Source of the DNA: Halomonas denitrificans | GTDB lineage: Bacteria; Pseudomonadota; Gammaproteobacteria; Pseudomonadales; Halomonadaceae | Assembly (NCBI RefSeq): GCF_003056305.1 | Contig: NZ_PYVX01000005.1 | Span: forward strand, 1-64,000 | Direction: 5' to 3' | Length of the DNA: 64,000 nucleotides | In this document: positions 1 to 8,977 of the stretch, piece by piece | Layout of the letters: the number at the start of each line of letters is the position of its first letter | How positions within the stretch are numbered: position 1 is the first letter of the stretch | Translations under genes and position numbers: made by a program | The notes under the pieces: generated by a model | The model's input: only the letters and a program-made list of their open reading frames with translations | Databases searched by the model: none | What the model was told of the DNA's origin: nothing

Positions 1-341
1 TGTTCGACGGCGTCACCGAGCAGATGGCCATCGGCCGCGAGGAGATCTTCGGCCCGGTGCTGGCGGTGTTCGGCTTCGACAGCGAGGCCGAGGCGGTGCG
101 GCTCGCCAACGACAGCGACTACGGCCTCGCGGCCGGGCTGTGGAGCCAGGACATCGATCGCATCATGCGCGTGACCCGACGGCTGCGCTCGGGCCAGGTG
201 TTCGTCAACAACTGGGCGGGGGGCGATCAGACCATGCCCTTCGGCGGGGTCAAGCAGTCGGGCAACGGCCGTGACAAGTCCCACCACTCGCTGGAGGAGT
301 ACTCCGACCTCAAGAGCGTGTGGATGACCCTCGCAACCTGA
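1..341 (+). CDS. Aldehyde dehydrogenase, C-terminal part (cut by window edge)
   Basis: NAD(P)+-dependent aldehyde dehydrogenase; only the last ~112 residues are present and the frame is open to the left edge. The visible segment carries the family's EEIFGPVL motif, which lies just after the catalytic Cys region, and the tail FGGVKQSGNGRDKS followed by an LEEYSDLKSVW-type end. That tail resembles PuuC (gamma-glutamyl-gamma-aminobutyraldehyde dehydrogenase) and related broad-range enzymes. The catalytic Cys and the Rossmann part lie outside the window, so the substrate cannot be assigned. A PuuR-like regulator about 2.6 kb downstream fits a polyamine or putrescine role, but this is inference. 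A strong hairpin follows the stop codon. Confidence 0.93.
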   Translation, partial: FDGVTEQMAIGREEIFGPVLAVFGFDSEAEAVRLANDSDYGLAAGLWSQDIDRIMRVTRRLRSGQVFVNNWAGGDQTMPFGGVKQSGNGRDKSHHSLEEYSDLKSVWMTLAT

Positions 342-373
342 GGTCGGGCCCTTGCGGCCCCGTCCGACTCGCC

Positions 374-400
374 GACCGGCGCCCCGCAAGGGCGCCGGTC
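374..400. terminator. Hairpin between convergent genes
   Basis: A perfect 10-bp stem (374-383 with 391-400, arms gaccggcgcc/ggcgccggtc) and a 7-nt loop lie between the stop of the aldehyde dehydrogenase and the stop of the leftward FAD oxidase. Only a weak T-rich tail (gtcgtt) follows on the + strand. It probably ends transcription from one or both sides. Confidence 0.55.
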
Positions 401-425
401 GTCGTTGGGGCCGGTCAAGGCCGGG

Positions 426-1865
426 TCAGGCGGCGACCTCGGCGGCCCCGGGCGGGATGTTGAGGTTCACCCGGAACAGGTTGTCCGGATCCACGCGGCG
501 CTTCACCGCCTGCAGGCGCGCGAAGTTGACGCCGTAGGCGCTGGCCACGCGATCGCCCTCGTCCTCGGTCAGGAAGTTGACGTAGCCGCCGCCGGTGGCG
601 AAGGGCGCCAGCTTCTGGAAGACCTCGCGCGCCCAGTCGCGGCAGCGATCATCCTCGGCGGCCTCCTGCCAGCGGGCATGCACGTTCATCACGTAGTGGG
701 CATCGCGTCCGGCATAGGCGGTGGCGGTGGGGTCGACCCGCGACATGGCGCCCCCCAGGTGGGCCAGGAAGATCTCGCACTCCGGGCCCGGCAGCGCCTC
801 GGCCGCCGCGATGGCCTGCGCCAGTGCCTCGTCGCCGAGGTCGCGAAAGTCGTGGGACTTCCAGTAGTTGCGTGCCCCCGGGGCGAGCAGGGGGTCGAAG
901 GCCGCCTGGAAGTCGGCGTACGGCTGGAAGCCGAGCATCTGGCCGGCCGGCTCGCCGAACGCCAGCACCGCGGCCGCGTCTCGCTCGGCGCTAGTCGGGT
1001 CGCCGACATGCATCAGGGCGAACACGACGACCCGCTCTCCGTGGATGGCCTCGGGCAGGAAGGGCAGGGGCGGCGCCTCGCGCAGGATCGCCCAGACGCT
1101 GAGCGCCTCCGGCGCCTCATGGGTGAAGTCGCGCCACGCCTCGAGCACCCGGCGGGCCTGGTCGAAGGGGTAGACCACCAGGCCGGCATAGATCTCCGGG
1201 CCCACCGGGTGCAGGCGGAACTCGAAGGAGGAGACCACGCCGAAGTTGCCGCCGCCGCCGCGCAGCGCCCAGAAGAGCTCGGCATCCTCCTCGGCCGAGA
1301 CGTGGTGGCGCTGGCCATCGGCAGTGACCAGCTCCGCCGAGAGCAGGTTGTCGGCGGTCAGGCCGTGCTGGCGGGTCAGCCAGCCGAAGCCGCCGCCCAG
1401 CGCCAGGCCGGCCACGCCGGTGGTGGAGTTGATGCCCAGCGGTGTGGCCAGGCCGAAGGCCTGGGTCTCGCGGTCGACGTCGCCGAGCAGCGCGCCCGGC
1501 GCCACCCGGGCGGTGCCCTGGCGAGGATCGACATGCACGCTGCGCATGGCCGAGAGGTCGATCACCAGGCCCCCCTCGGCGATGGCGTTGCCGGCGATAT
1601 GGTGGCCGCCGCCGCGGATGCTCACGCACATGCGGTGCGTGCGGGCGAAGTCGACGGCCTGGACGATGTCCTGGGTGCCCTGGCAGCCGGCGATCAGCAC
1701 CGGGTGGCGGTCGACCATGCCGTTCCAGACGCCTCGTCGAGACGCGTAGTCGTCGTCGGTCGGCGTGGTCAGCTGTCCGTGGAGACTCGCCGCCAGGGCG
1801 TCGACGGCCTCGGCCGACAAGGCGGTCTGGTCGCCATCCAGGGTGCGATAGGTCAGCGTGGTCAT
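426..1865 (-). CDS. FAD-linked oxidase with berberine-bridge (BBE-like) C-terminus
   Basis: A 479-residue oxidoreductase of the VAO/PCMH flavoprotein family. The N-terminal FAD_binding_4 part (about residues 50-190) contains SIRGGGHHIAGN, where His88 aligns with the His that carries 8-alpha-linked FAD in relatives, and the GLALGGGFGWLTR pyrophosphate-binding loop near 153-165. The C-terminal ~45 residues (YVNFLTEDEGDRV...RVDPDNLFRVN) are a BBE domain. The Cys that makes a second covalent flavin bond in bicovalent members appears to be Ser147 here (GINSTTG). There is no signal peptide, so it is probably cytosolic. Substrate unknown; relatives oxidise sugars, alkaloids or other secondary alcohols. 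It stands alone between a hairpin and a ~210-bp gap. Confidence 0.9.
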   Translation of the reverse strand: MTTLTYRTLDGDQTALSAEAVDALAASLHGQLTTPTDDDYASRRGVWNGMVDRHPVLIAGCQGTQDIVQAVDFARTHRMCVSIRGGGHHIAGNAIAEGGLVIDLSAMRSVHVDPRQGTARVAPGALLGDVDRETQAFGLATPLGINSTTGVAGLALGGGFGWLTRQHGLTADNLLSAELVTADGQRHHVSAEEDAELFWALRGGGGNFGVVSSFEFRLHPVGPEIYAGLVVYPFDQARRVLEAWRDFTHEAPEALSVWAILREAPPLPFLPEAIHGERVVVFALMHVGDPTSAERDAAAVLAFGEPAGQMLGFQPYADFQAAFDPLLAPGARNYWKSHDFRDLGDEALAQAIAAAEALPGPECEIFLAHLGGAMSRVDPTATAYAGRDAHYVMNVHARWQEAAEDDRCRDWAREVFQKLAPFATGGGYVNFLTEDEGDRVASAYGVNFARLQAVKRRVDPDNLFRVNLNIPPGAAEVAA

Positions 1866-2026
1866 GAAGCGTTCCTCCTCTGTGAGGCGGTCGCCGGAAC
1901 GCGCAGCCCCGGGCGAGGCCGTCGGAACCTTGGGATGGGTCCTGTGCTAAGTCTGGATGGTGCCTGCCGGTGCAGCGGCTCATATTGCTAGGTCGAAAGT
2001 GGCGATATTGGCGGTGCCGACACGAC

Positions 2027-2052
2027 GAGGCCGGCCCCGAAGGACCGGCCTC
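2027..2052 (-). terminator. Possible terminator hairpin after the Gly/Asn-rich gene
   Basis: An 8-bp perfect stem (2027-2034 with 2045-2052, gaggccgg/ccggcctc) lies 24 nt beyond the stop of the leftward Gly/Asn-rich gene. There is no T-run, so the terminator reading is tentative. The rest of the 1866-2075 gap, upstream of the FAD oxidase, shows no recognisable element. Confidence 0.35.
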
Positions 2053-2075
2053 GAGCCACAGGGCGCGTTCGGGAA

Positions 2076-2525
2076 TCAGCCGCGGCCGCCACCGTTTCCG
2101 CCGCCGCCACCGTTTCCACCGCCGCCGCCGTTTCCACCGCCGCCGCCGTTTCCACCGCCGCCGCCGTTACCGCCGCCGCCGTTACCGCCGCCGCTAGTGC
2201 CGGCGCTGCCGCGACCGCCGGCAGCGTCTCGGCTCGCGCGGTCGTTCTCGGCATCGCGGCGATCCCGGGCTCGCTCGCTGACGGTCTGGCCGTCCACGCC
2301 GCCCTCGTTGACCGCGGTGTGAGCCGTCTCGAGGCCGAAGCCGGCAGCCGCGGGACGGCTCTCTCGCGCCGCCTCGTTCAGGTTGTCCAGGGACTGCCGG
2401 ACGTCCGGCTCGCTCTCCTCGACCACCACGCCCTCGATCTCTACGTCGTCGGCCTCCTGGGCCAGGGCGCCCAGGGGCAGCAGCCCCAGCAGCAGTGCCA
2501 CGGCCATGTGCGTACGTGTCGTCAT
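2076..2525 (-). CDS. Secreted Gly/Asn-rich low-complexity protein, unknown function
   Basis: 149 residues. The start chosen is the ATG at 2525, because the next residues form a Sec signal peptide (MTTRTH, a hydrophobic core ALLLGLLPLGALA, likely cleavage after Ala22) and AGGAG lies just upstream; the open frame extends further up but with no plausible protein. The mature part is acidic and hydrophilic to about residue 105 (many E, D and R). The last ~40 residues are GGGGGN-type hexapeptide repeats encoded by near-identical 18-bp units. No Cys and no enzymatic motif are visible. It is not a recognised family to me; a periplasmic or extracellular structural, adhesive or matrix-like role is only a guess. 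Two palindromes lie ~170-210 bp upstream. Confidence 0.7.
   Translation of the reverse strand: MTTRTHMAVALLLGLLPLGALAQEADDVEIEGVVVEESEPDVRQSLDNLNEAARESRPAAAGFGLETAHTAVNEGGVDGQTVSERARDRRDAENDRASRDAAGGRGSAGTSGGGNGGGGNGGGGGNGGGGGNGGGGGNGGGGGNGGGRG
2079..2195 (-). repeat. 18-bp tandem repeats encoding GGGGGN units
   Basis: Tandem units on the order of gtttccaccgccgccgcc (+ strand) repeat about five to six times with small changes (gtttcc versus gttacc). They encode the C-terminal Gly/Asn tract of the secreted protein. Unit length is a multiple of three, so copy-number change would keep the frame. Confidence 0.85.
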
Positions 2526-2693
2526 CTCATTGTCTCCTGGGGGAATGCGTCCACTGTCCGGGCGGGCGATCTTCGTCCCGGCGACTCGGGTCTCGTGCCG
2601 GTACGGGCCGCGGGGATCCGTGTCCTGCCTCAGGATGAGAGACGCGAGGCGGGCGGGCAAGTCCTGGGGCGCAGGAGTCTGCCAGCAAGGTGA

Positions 2694-2732
2694 TACATAA
2701 ATGTAGTTCTGTATAGCATGTGTACATGCTAT
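2694..2732. promoter_or_regulatory. Two adjacent palindromes, candidate operator
   Basis: TACAT-aa-ATGTA (2694-2705) is followed 7 nt later by a perfect 9-bp inverted repeat, ATAGCATGT-gt-ACATGCTAT (2713-2732). They lie between the leftward secreted-protein gene and the rightward DUF6435 gene, in a locally AT-richer patch than the surrounding sequence. The shape suits binding of a dimeric repressor or activator, but no specific regulator family can be named. Confidence 0.5.
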
Positions 2733-2775
2733 GGCGTAGGCTGAGAGGCGAATCTTGTGAACAGGAGGCAGGCAG

Positions 2776-2946
2776 ATGTTCGGACTCTTCAAGACCGACC
2801 CGCAGAAGAAGCTACAGAAGGCCTATGAGCAGAAGCTCGAACAGGCGATGCTGGCCGCGCGCAATGGCGACATGCGCGCCAACGCCTCGCTGACCGAGGA
2901 GGCGGAGGCGCTGCGTGAGGAGATCGAGAAGCTGAAGGAGGCCTGA
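2776..2946 (+). CDS. Small DUF6435-type protein
   Basis: A 56-residue protein starting MFGLFKTDPQKKLQKAYEQK, with a strong AGGAGG ribosome site 8 nt before the ATG. The sequence is highly charged and predicted helical, with a central MLAARNGDMRANASL segment and a final LREEIEKLKEA helix, a coiled-coil-like heptad pattern. This matches my memory of the DUF6435 family of short proteins common in marine gammaproteobacteria, which also begin MFGLFK. Function unknown. It ends 9 bp before the stop of the convergent regulator gene with no terminator in between. Confidence 0.8.
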   Translation: MFGLFKTDPQKKLQKAYEQKLEQAMLAARNGDMRANASLTEEAEALREEIEKLKEA

Positions 2947-2955
2947 GCGGTTGGC

Positions 2956-3507
2956 TCAGAAGGTGCGCGCCGGGGTGGCGCAGCTCACCAGGCGGCAGGG
3001 CGCGCTGCCGGGATTGCGGAAGCGGTGGGGCACGTTGGTGTCGAAGTAGTAGGCCTCGCCCGGCCCCAGCAGGCGCGTCTCGGCGCCGATGGTGATCTCG
3101 ATCTCCCCCTCGAGCACCACGCCGGCCTCCTCACCCTGGTGGGCGATCATCTCGCGGCCGGTGTCGGCATCGGGCGGGTAGGTCTCGATCATGAAGGCCA
3201 GGGCGCGGCTGGCACGGTTGGCTCCCACCAGCTTGTAGATGACGTCGCCGGTGCCCACGTCGGCCAGCTCGTCGGCCGAATAGAACACCTGATTGCGGCT
3301 CTCCAGGTCCATGGTGAAGAAGTCTCCGACGCTCATCGGGATGGCGTCGAGGATCTTCTTCAGCGAGCTCACCGAGGGCGAGACCTTGCCCTGCTCGATC
3401 AGCGACAGGCTGGAGTGGGTGACGCCGCAGCGCTTGGCGAGCTCGCGCTGGGAAATGCCTCTCAGGTTGCGCAGGGCGCGCAGTCGCGCGCCGACATCGT
3501 CTGCCAT
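2956..3507 (-). CDS. XRE-family regulator with cupin domain (PuuR-like)
   Basis: 183 residues. Residues ~7-62 form a helix-turn-helix XRE domain (ISQRELAKRCGVTHSSLSLIEQGKVSPSVSSL). Residues ~110-180 form a cupin_2 sensor domain (HQGEEAGVVLEGEIEITIG, GEAYYFDTNVPHRFRN). The length and both motif blocks match E. coli PuuR, the repressor of putrescine catabolism, whose cupin has the same HQGEE-VLEGEI pattern. The partial PuuC-like aldehyde dehydrogenase at the left edge supports a polyamine-related role, but targets and ligand are inferred. It lies 49 bp downstream of gatB on the same strand, separated by a hairpin. Confidence 0.88.
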   Translation of the reverse strand: MADDVGARLRALRNLRGISQRELAKRCGVTHSSLSLIEQGKVSPSVSSLKKILDAIPMSVGDFFTMDLESRNQVFYSADELADVGTGDVIYKLVGANRASRALAFMIETYPPDADTGREMIAHQGEEAGVVLEGEIEITIGAETRLLGPGEAYYFDTNVPHRFRNPGSAPCRLVSCATPARTF

Positions 3508-3528
3508 GGATCGTCCTTACGAATCGAG

Positions 3529-3551
3529 GGGGCGGGCGCGCGGCCCGCCCC
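3529..3551 (-). terminator. GC-rich hairpin after gatB
   Basis: A 9-bp perfect stem (3529-3537 with 3543-3551) with a 5-nt loop begins 5 nt beyond the gatB stop codon on the minus strand. No T-run follows. It probably separates gatCAB from the PuuR-like regulator gene. Confidence 0.45.
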
Positions 3552-3556
3552 GATGC

Positions 3557-5011
3557 TCAGCACAGGGCGTCGAGCTTTTCCTTGAGCAGGGCGTTGACCT
3601 GCTGGGGGTTGGCGGTGCCCCGCGAGGCCTTCATCACCTGGCCGACGAAGTAACCGATCATCTTGCCGCGCTTGTCGGGCTCGGCGTCGCGATACTGGGC
3701 CACCTGGGCCGGGCTGTCCGCGATCACCTGGTCGATCATCGCCTCGATGGCGCCGGTGTCGGTGACCTGCTTGAGGCCCTTGGCCTCGATCACCGCGTCG
3801 GCGCTCTCGCCCTCGCCGTTCCACAGCGCCTGGAAGACCTGCTTGGCGGCCTTGCCATTGATGGTCTCGTCCTTCACCCGGGCGACCAGCTCGCCGAGCT
3901 GCTGCGCCGAGACGGGGCTGTCCTGGATCGGCAGGCCCTCGCGGTTGAGCGCGCCGGAGAGCTCGCCCTGGACCCAGTTGGCGGCCAGCTTGGCGTCGCC
4001 GCAGACGTCCTTGACCGCCTCGAAGAACTCGGCCATATCGCGGCTCGCCGAGAGCACGCCGGCGTCGTAGGCCGAGAGGCCCAGGGCCTCCTGGAAGCGG
4101 GCGCGCTTGTCGGCGGGCAGCTCCGGGAGGTTGTCGCGCAGGTGGTCGACGTAGGCCCGGTCGAGCACCACCGGCAGCAGGTCGGGGCAGGGGAAGTAGC
4201 GGTAGTCGTTGGCCTGCTCCTTGGTGCGCATGCTGCGGGTCTCGTCGCGCTCGGGGTCGAAGAGGCGGGTCTCCTGGACCACCTCGCCGCCGTCCTCGAG
4301 CAGTTCGATCTGGCGCTCCACCTCGAAGGCGATGGCGCGCTCGACGAAGCGGAAGGAGTTGACGTTCTTGATCTCGGCACGGGTACCGAAGGCCTCCTGG
4401 CCCTTGGGGCGCACCGACACGTTGACGTCGCAGCGCATCGAGCCCTCGGCCATGTTGCCGTCGCTGATGCCGAGATAGGTGACGATGGAGTGGATCGCCT
4501 TGAGGTAGGCCGCGGCCTCCTTGGCCGAGCGCATGTCCGGCTCGGAGACGATCTCCAGCAGTGGCGTGCCGGCGCGGTTGAGGTCGATGCCGGTCATGCC
4601 GTGGAAGTCCTCGTGGAGCGACTTGCCGGCGTCCTCCTCGAGGTGGGCATGATGCACCCGAATGGCCTTGGTGCTGCCGTCGTCCAGGGTGATCTCCACC
4701 TCGCCGGGGCCGACGATGGGGTGATACATCTGGCTGGTCTGGTAGCCCTTGGGCAGGTCCGGGTAGAAGTAGTTCTTGCGGTCGAACACCGAGACCTCGG
4801 GGATCTCGGCGTGGATGCCCAGGCCGAACTGCACGGCCATGGCCACGGCGGCCTCGTTGAGCACCGGCAGCACGCCGGGCATGCCCAGGTCGACGGCGCA
4901 GGCCTGGCTGTTGGGCTCGGCGCCGAAGGCGGTCGAGGCGCCGGAGAAGATCTTGGAACGGGTGGCGAGCTGGACGTGGACCTCCAGCCCGATCACGGTT
5001 TCCCATTGCAT
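3557..5011 (-). CDS. gatB: Asp-tRNA(Asn)/Glu-tRNA(Gln) amidotransferase subunit B
   Basis: 484 residues from the ATG at 5011 ([24 protein letters not shown]). A GTG codon sits directly before it, but the family starts at MQWE and the ATG overlaps the gatA stop as TGATG. GatB binds mischarged Glu-tRNA(Gln) or Asp-tRNA(Asn), activates the acyl group with ATP and receives ammonia from GatA. The catalytic cradle holds the N-terminal two-thirds, and a YqeY-like helical tail ([28 protein letters not shown]) the end. Third gene of the leftward gatCAB operon. Confidence 0.97.
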   Translation of the reverse strand: MQWETVIGLEVHVQLATRSKIFSGASTAFGAEPNSQACAVDLGMPGVLPVLNEAAVAMAVQFGLGIHAEIPEVSVFDRKNYFYPDLPKGYQTSQMYHPIVGPGEVEITLDDGSTKAIRVHHAHLEEDAGKSLHEDFHGMTGIDLNRAGTPLLEIVSEPDMRSAKEAAAYLKAIHSIVTYLGISDGNMAEGSMRCDVNVSVRPKGQEAFGTRAEIKNVNSFRFVERAIAFEVERQIELLEDGGEVVQETRLFDPERDETRSMRTKEQANDYRYFPCPDLLPVVLDRAYVDHLRDNLPELPADKRARFQEALGLSAYDAGVLSASRDMAEFFEAVKDVCGDAKLAANWVQGELSGALNREGLPIQDSPVSAQQLGELVARVKDETINGKAAKQVFQALWNGEGESADAVIEAKGLKQVTDTGAIEAMIDQVIADSPAQVAQYRDAEPDKRGKMIGYFVGQVMKASRGTANPQQVNALLKEKLDALC

Positions 5012-6471
5012 CACAGGGACTCCTCGGCGAGAGCGGGACGACGCAGGTGCCAGCCGGTGGCCTGCTGGAACTGGTGGGCGACGTTGAGCAGCCGCGCCTC
5101 GGCGAAGTGGGTGCCGAGGATCTGCAGGCCCACCGGTCGACCGCCGGCGAAGCCGGCCGGCACGCTGATGCCGGGAATGCCCGCCAGGTTGATGGCGATG
5201 GTGTAGATGTCCTGCAGGTACATCGAGACCGGGTCCTTCTTCGCCCCCAGGTCGAAGGCCGGGGTCGGCGAGGCCGGGCCCATCAGCACGTCGACCTCGT
5301 CGAAGGCGTCGAGGAAGTCCTGGCGGATCAGCCGGCGCACCTGCTGGGCCTTCTTGTAGTAGGCGTCGAAGAAGCCCTCGGAGAGGGTGTGGGTGCCCAT
5401 CAGGATGCGCCGCTTGACCTCCTCGCCGAAGCCCTCGGCGCGGCTGCGCAGGTAGAGGTCGGTCAGGTCGGTCGGGGCCTCGCAGCGGTGGCCGAAGCGC
5501 ACGCCGTCGTAGCGCGCCAGGTTGGAGGAGGCCTCCGCCGGGGCGATGACGTAGTAGGCCGGGATGGCGAAGTGGGTGTGCGGCAGGCTCACCTCGCGCA
5601 CCGTGGCGCCCAGCGACTCGTAGACGCGGATCGCCTCGCGCACGGCGCTCTCGACCTCGGGGTCGAGGCCCTCGCCGAAGTACTCCTTCGGCAGGCCGAT
5701 CTTGAGCCCCGCGAGGGGCGCGTCGAGCTCGGCGGTGTAGTCCGGCACGCCGCGCGCCACGCTGGTGGAGTCGCGCAGGTCATGGCCGGCGATGGCGCCG
5801 AGCAGGTGGGCGCAGTCCTCGGCCGTGCGCGCCATGGGGCCCGCCTGGTCGAGGCTCGAGGCGTAGGCGATGATGCCGTAGCGCGAGACGCGGCCGTAGG
5901 TGGGCTTCAGGCCGGTGATGCCGCAGAAGGCGGCCGGCTGGCGGATCGAGCCGCCGGTGTCGGTGCCCATGGTGGCGGGCACCAGGCCCGCGGCCACGGC
6001 GGCGGCGCTGCCGCCGGAGGAGCCGCCGGGCACGGCGGCTCCGTCCCAGGGGTTCTTCACCGGCCCAAAGAAGCTGTTCTCGTTGGACGAGCCCATGGCG
6101 AACTCGTCCATGTTGGTCTTGCCCAGGCTCACGGTGCCGGCGGCATTGAGCTTCTCGACCACGGTGGCGTCGTAGGGGGCCACGAAGTTGTCGAGCATCC
6201 TCGAGCCGGCGCTGGTCTTCACGCCGGTGGTGCAGAAGATGTCCTTGAGCGCCAGCGGCAGGCCGGTGAGCGGGCCGGCCTCGCCCCGGGCGCGGGCGGC
6301 GTCGGCGGCATCGGCGGCGGCCAGCGCCTGCTCCGGGGTCACGGTGATGAAGCTGTTGATCTCGCCGTCGAGGCGCTCGATGCGCGCGAGCAGGCTCTCG
6401 GTGAGCTCGCGGCTGGAGAACTCGCCGGCCGCGAGGCTGGCGGCGAGTTCCGTCAGTGTCTTGTCATGCAT
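5011..6471 (-). CDS. gatA: Asp-tRNA(Asn)/Glu-tRNA(Gln) amidotransferase subunit A
   Basis: 486 residues, amidase-signature family. It hydrolyses glutamine to supply ammonia to GatB. The Ser-cisSer-Lys triad is visible: Lys76 in PLALKDIFC, Ser151 in [11 protein letters not shown] and the nucleophile Ser175 in DTGGSIRQP. Length and motif spacing match the family. It lies 51 bp downstream of gatC and overlaps gatB by one base, so the three subunits are probably translated from one message. Its presence implies that this organism uses tRNA-dependent transamidation for Asn-tRNA and/or Gln-tRNA. Confidence 0.98.
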   Translation of the reverse strand: MHDKTLTELAASLAAGEFSSRELTESLLARIERLDGEINSFITVTPEQALAAADAADAARARGEAGPLTGLPLALKDIFCTTGVKTSAGSRMLDNFVAPYDATVVEKLNAAGTVSLGKTNMDEFAMGSSNENSFFGPVKNPWDGAAVPGGSSGGSAAAVAAGLVPATMGTDTGGSIRQPAAFCGITGLKPTYGRVSRYGIIAYASSLDQAGPMARTAEDCAHLLGAIAGHDLRDSTSVARGVPDYTAELDAPLAGLKIGLPKEYFGEGLDPEVESAVREAIRVYESLGATVREVSLPHTHFAIPAYYVIAPAEASSNLARYDGVRFGHRCEAPTDLTDLYLRSRAEGFGEEVKRRILMGTHTLSEGFFDAYYKKAQQVRRLIRQDFLDAFDEVDVLMGPASPTPAFDLGAKKDPVSMYLQDIYTIAINLAGIPGISVPAGFAGGRPVGLQILGTHFAEARLLNVAHQFQQATGWHLRRPALAEESL

Positions 6472-6522
6472 GGGCCCTGGGCTCCGTGATGGCTTGCCGG
6501 TAACGGATGGGGGAGACGCGGA

Positions 6523-6810
6523 TCATTCGACGACCCGGGGAACCAGGTAGAGCCCCTGCTCCACGGCGGGGGCGCAGCGCTGGAAGGTCTCGCGCTGGTC
6601 GGGCTCGGTGACCTCGTCGGCGCGCAGCCGCTGGGTGGTCTCCAGGGGGTGGGCCAGGGGGGCGACGCCCTCGGTGTCCAGGGTCTGGAGCTGGTCGACC
6701 ATCGCCAGGATGCGACCCAGGTCGTCCAGGTAGTGGGCGGCCTCGTCGTCGTTCAGGCCGAGCCGTGCCAGATGGGCGGCCCTGAGAACGTCTGCGTGTT
6801 CAAGCGCCAT
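6523..6810 (-). CDS. gatC: Asp-tRNA(Asn)/Glu-tRNA(Gln) amidotransferase subunit C
   Basis: A 95-residue small subunit that wraps around and stabilises the GatA-GatB pair. The sequence shows the family features [15 protein letters not shown] helix, [28 protein letters not shown] and the [12 protein letters not shown] segment, which bridges to GatB. First gene of the leftward gatCAB operon, divergent from mreB across 182 bp. Confidence 0.95.
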   Translation of the reverse strand: MALEHADVLRAAHLARLGLNDDEAAHYLDDLGRILAMVDQLQTLDTEGVAPLAHPLETTQRLRADEVTEPDQRETFQRCAPAVEQGLYLVPRVVE

Positions 6811-6812
6811 GA

Positions 6813-8030
<1,218 letters not shown>

Positions 8031-8046
8031 CGGAGGCGCTGGCCTG

Positions 8047-8067
8047 ATGCAGGGGGTCGCTCATTAA
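8047..8067 (+). other. Six-codon mini-ORF overlapping the mreC start
   Basis: ATG CAG GGG GTC GCT CAT TAA, with a GGAGG site 9 nt upstream just after the mreB stop. Its TAA overlaps the ATT proposed as the mreC start by one base. Terminating ribosomes could reinitiate there (translational coupling). No function is claimed for the peptide itself. Confidence 0.4.
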
Positions 8068-8977
8068 ACCGCTGTTCTCGCACGGACCGCTGCCGGGCTA
8101 TCGCATGCTGCTGTGTGCGATGCTGGCCGCGGCGCTGATGTACGCCGACGCGCGCTTCACGCGCATGGAGCCCGTGCGGGCCCAGCTGTCGACCCTGGTG
8201 GCGCCGATCCAGTGGGTGGTCAGCCTGCCCAGCGACGTCCTCAACTGGGGGGCGCTGGCGCTCTCCGAGCAGCGCGCCCTGGTGGACGAGAACCGCCGGC
8301 TGCGCGAGCAGATCCTGACGCTCTCGCACCGGGTGCAGCGCATGGCCAGCCTGACGGCCGAGAACGTGCGGCTGCGCGAGCTGCTTGCGGCGACCCGCGA
8401 GCGCGACATCCCCTACATTACCGCCGAGCTGCTGTCGCTGGACCCCGATCCCTTCACCCATCAGATGGTGATCGATCGCGGCCGTCGCGACGGGGCCTAC
8501 GTGGGCCAGCCGGTGCTCGACGCCTCGGGGCTGGTCGGCCAGGTCACCGCGACCTCGGCCTACTCCAGCCGGGTGCTGCTGCTGGCCGACGCCAGCCATG
8601 CCCTGCCGGTGCAGATCAATCGCAACGGCCTGCGCTTCGTCGTCCAGGGGGTGGGCAGCTACGACGCCCTCAACGTCCAGCATGCGCCGGACACGGCCGA
8701 CATCCGCGAGGGCGACCTGCTGACCACCTCCGGGCTCGGCGGCCGCTTCCCGGCGGGCTATCCGGTGGCGCGGGTCTCGTCGGTGGTCCACGACCCGGGC
8801 GAGCCCTTCGCCCGGGTCACCGCCGCGCCGGTCGCCCAGCTGCAGCGCTCGCGCCACTTCCTGTTGCTCTTTCCCCCGGCTCCGCCCGTGGCCCCGCCCG
8901 AGGGCGAGCTCACCGCCCCGGCCCTCGAGGCGGCGCGGGCCGTGAGCGGGGCCCTGGCCAACGAGGAGACGCGCTGA
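8063..8977 (+). CDS. mreC: Rod shape-determining protein MreC, apparent ATT start
   Basis: 304 residues if read from ATT at 8063. The resulting N-terminus (I/M)KPLFSHGPLPGYR matches the E. coli MreC N-terminus (MKPIFSRGPS...), and AGGGGGT lies 5 nt upstream. No ATG, GTG or TTG is available in frame between the upstream stop (8045-8047) and the ATG at 8105, which would remove this conserved segment (290 residues). Features: one N-terminal membrane span (~residues 15-32), a coiled coil (~65-112, LVDENRRLREQ...ENVRLRELL) and the periplasmic beta-domain with VLDASGLVGQVT and LTTSGLGGRFPAGYPV. MreC scaffolds PBP2 and MreB. Its stop overlaps mreD by one base. Confidence 0.95.
   Translation: MKPLFSHGPLPGYRMLLCAMLAAALMYADARFTRMEPVRAQLSTLVAPIQWVVSLPSDVLNWGALALSEQRALVDENRRLREQILTLSHRVQRMASLTAENVRLRELLAATRERDIPYITAELLSLDPDPFTHQMVIDRGRRDGAYVGQPVLDASGLVGQVTATSAYSSRVLLLADASHALPVQINRNGLRFVVQGVGSYDALNVQHAPDTADIREGDLLTTSGLGGRFPAGYPVARVSSVVHDPGEPFARVTAAPVAQLQRSRHFLLLFPPAPPVAPPEGELTAPALEAARAVSGALANEETR

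Noticed and set aside
405..1991. A 528-residue open frame opposite the FAD oxidase
   Set aside because: Shadow frame: no domain is recognisable and it covers the FAD-oxidase gene exactly.
2079..2195. Tandem repeats as a CRISPR array
   Set aside because: Units are contiguous 18-bp coding repeats without spacers, and no cas genes are present.
1957..2322. Proline/phenylalanine-rich frame on the plus strand (PPPPPF repeats)
   Set aside because: It is the antisense reading of the 18-bp repeats of the Gly/Asn-rich secreted protein. The minus frame has a signal peptide and ribosome site, this one does not.
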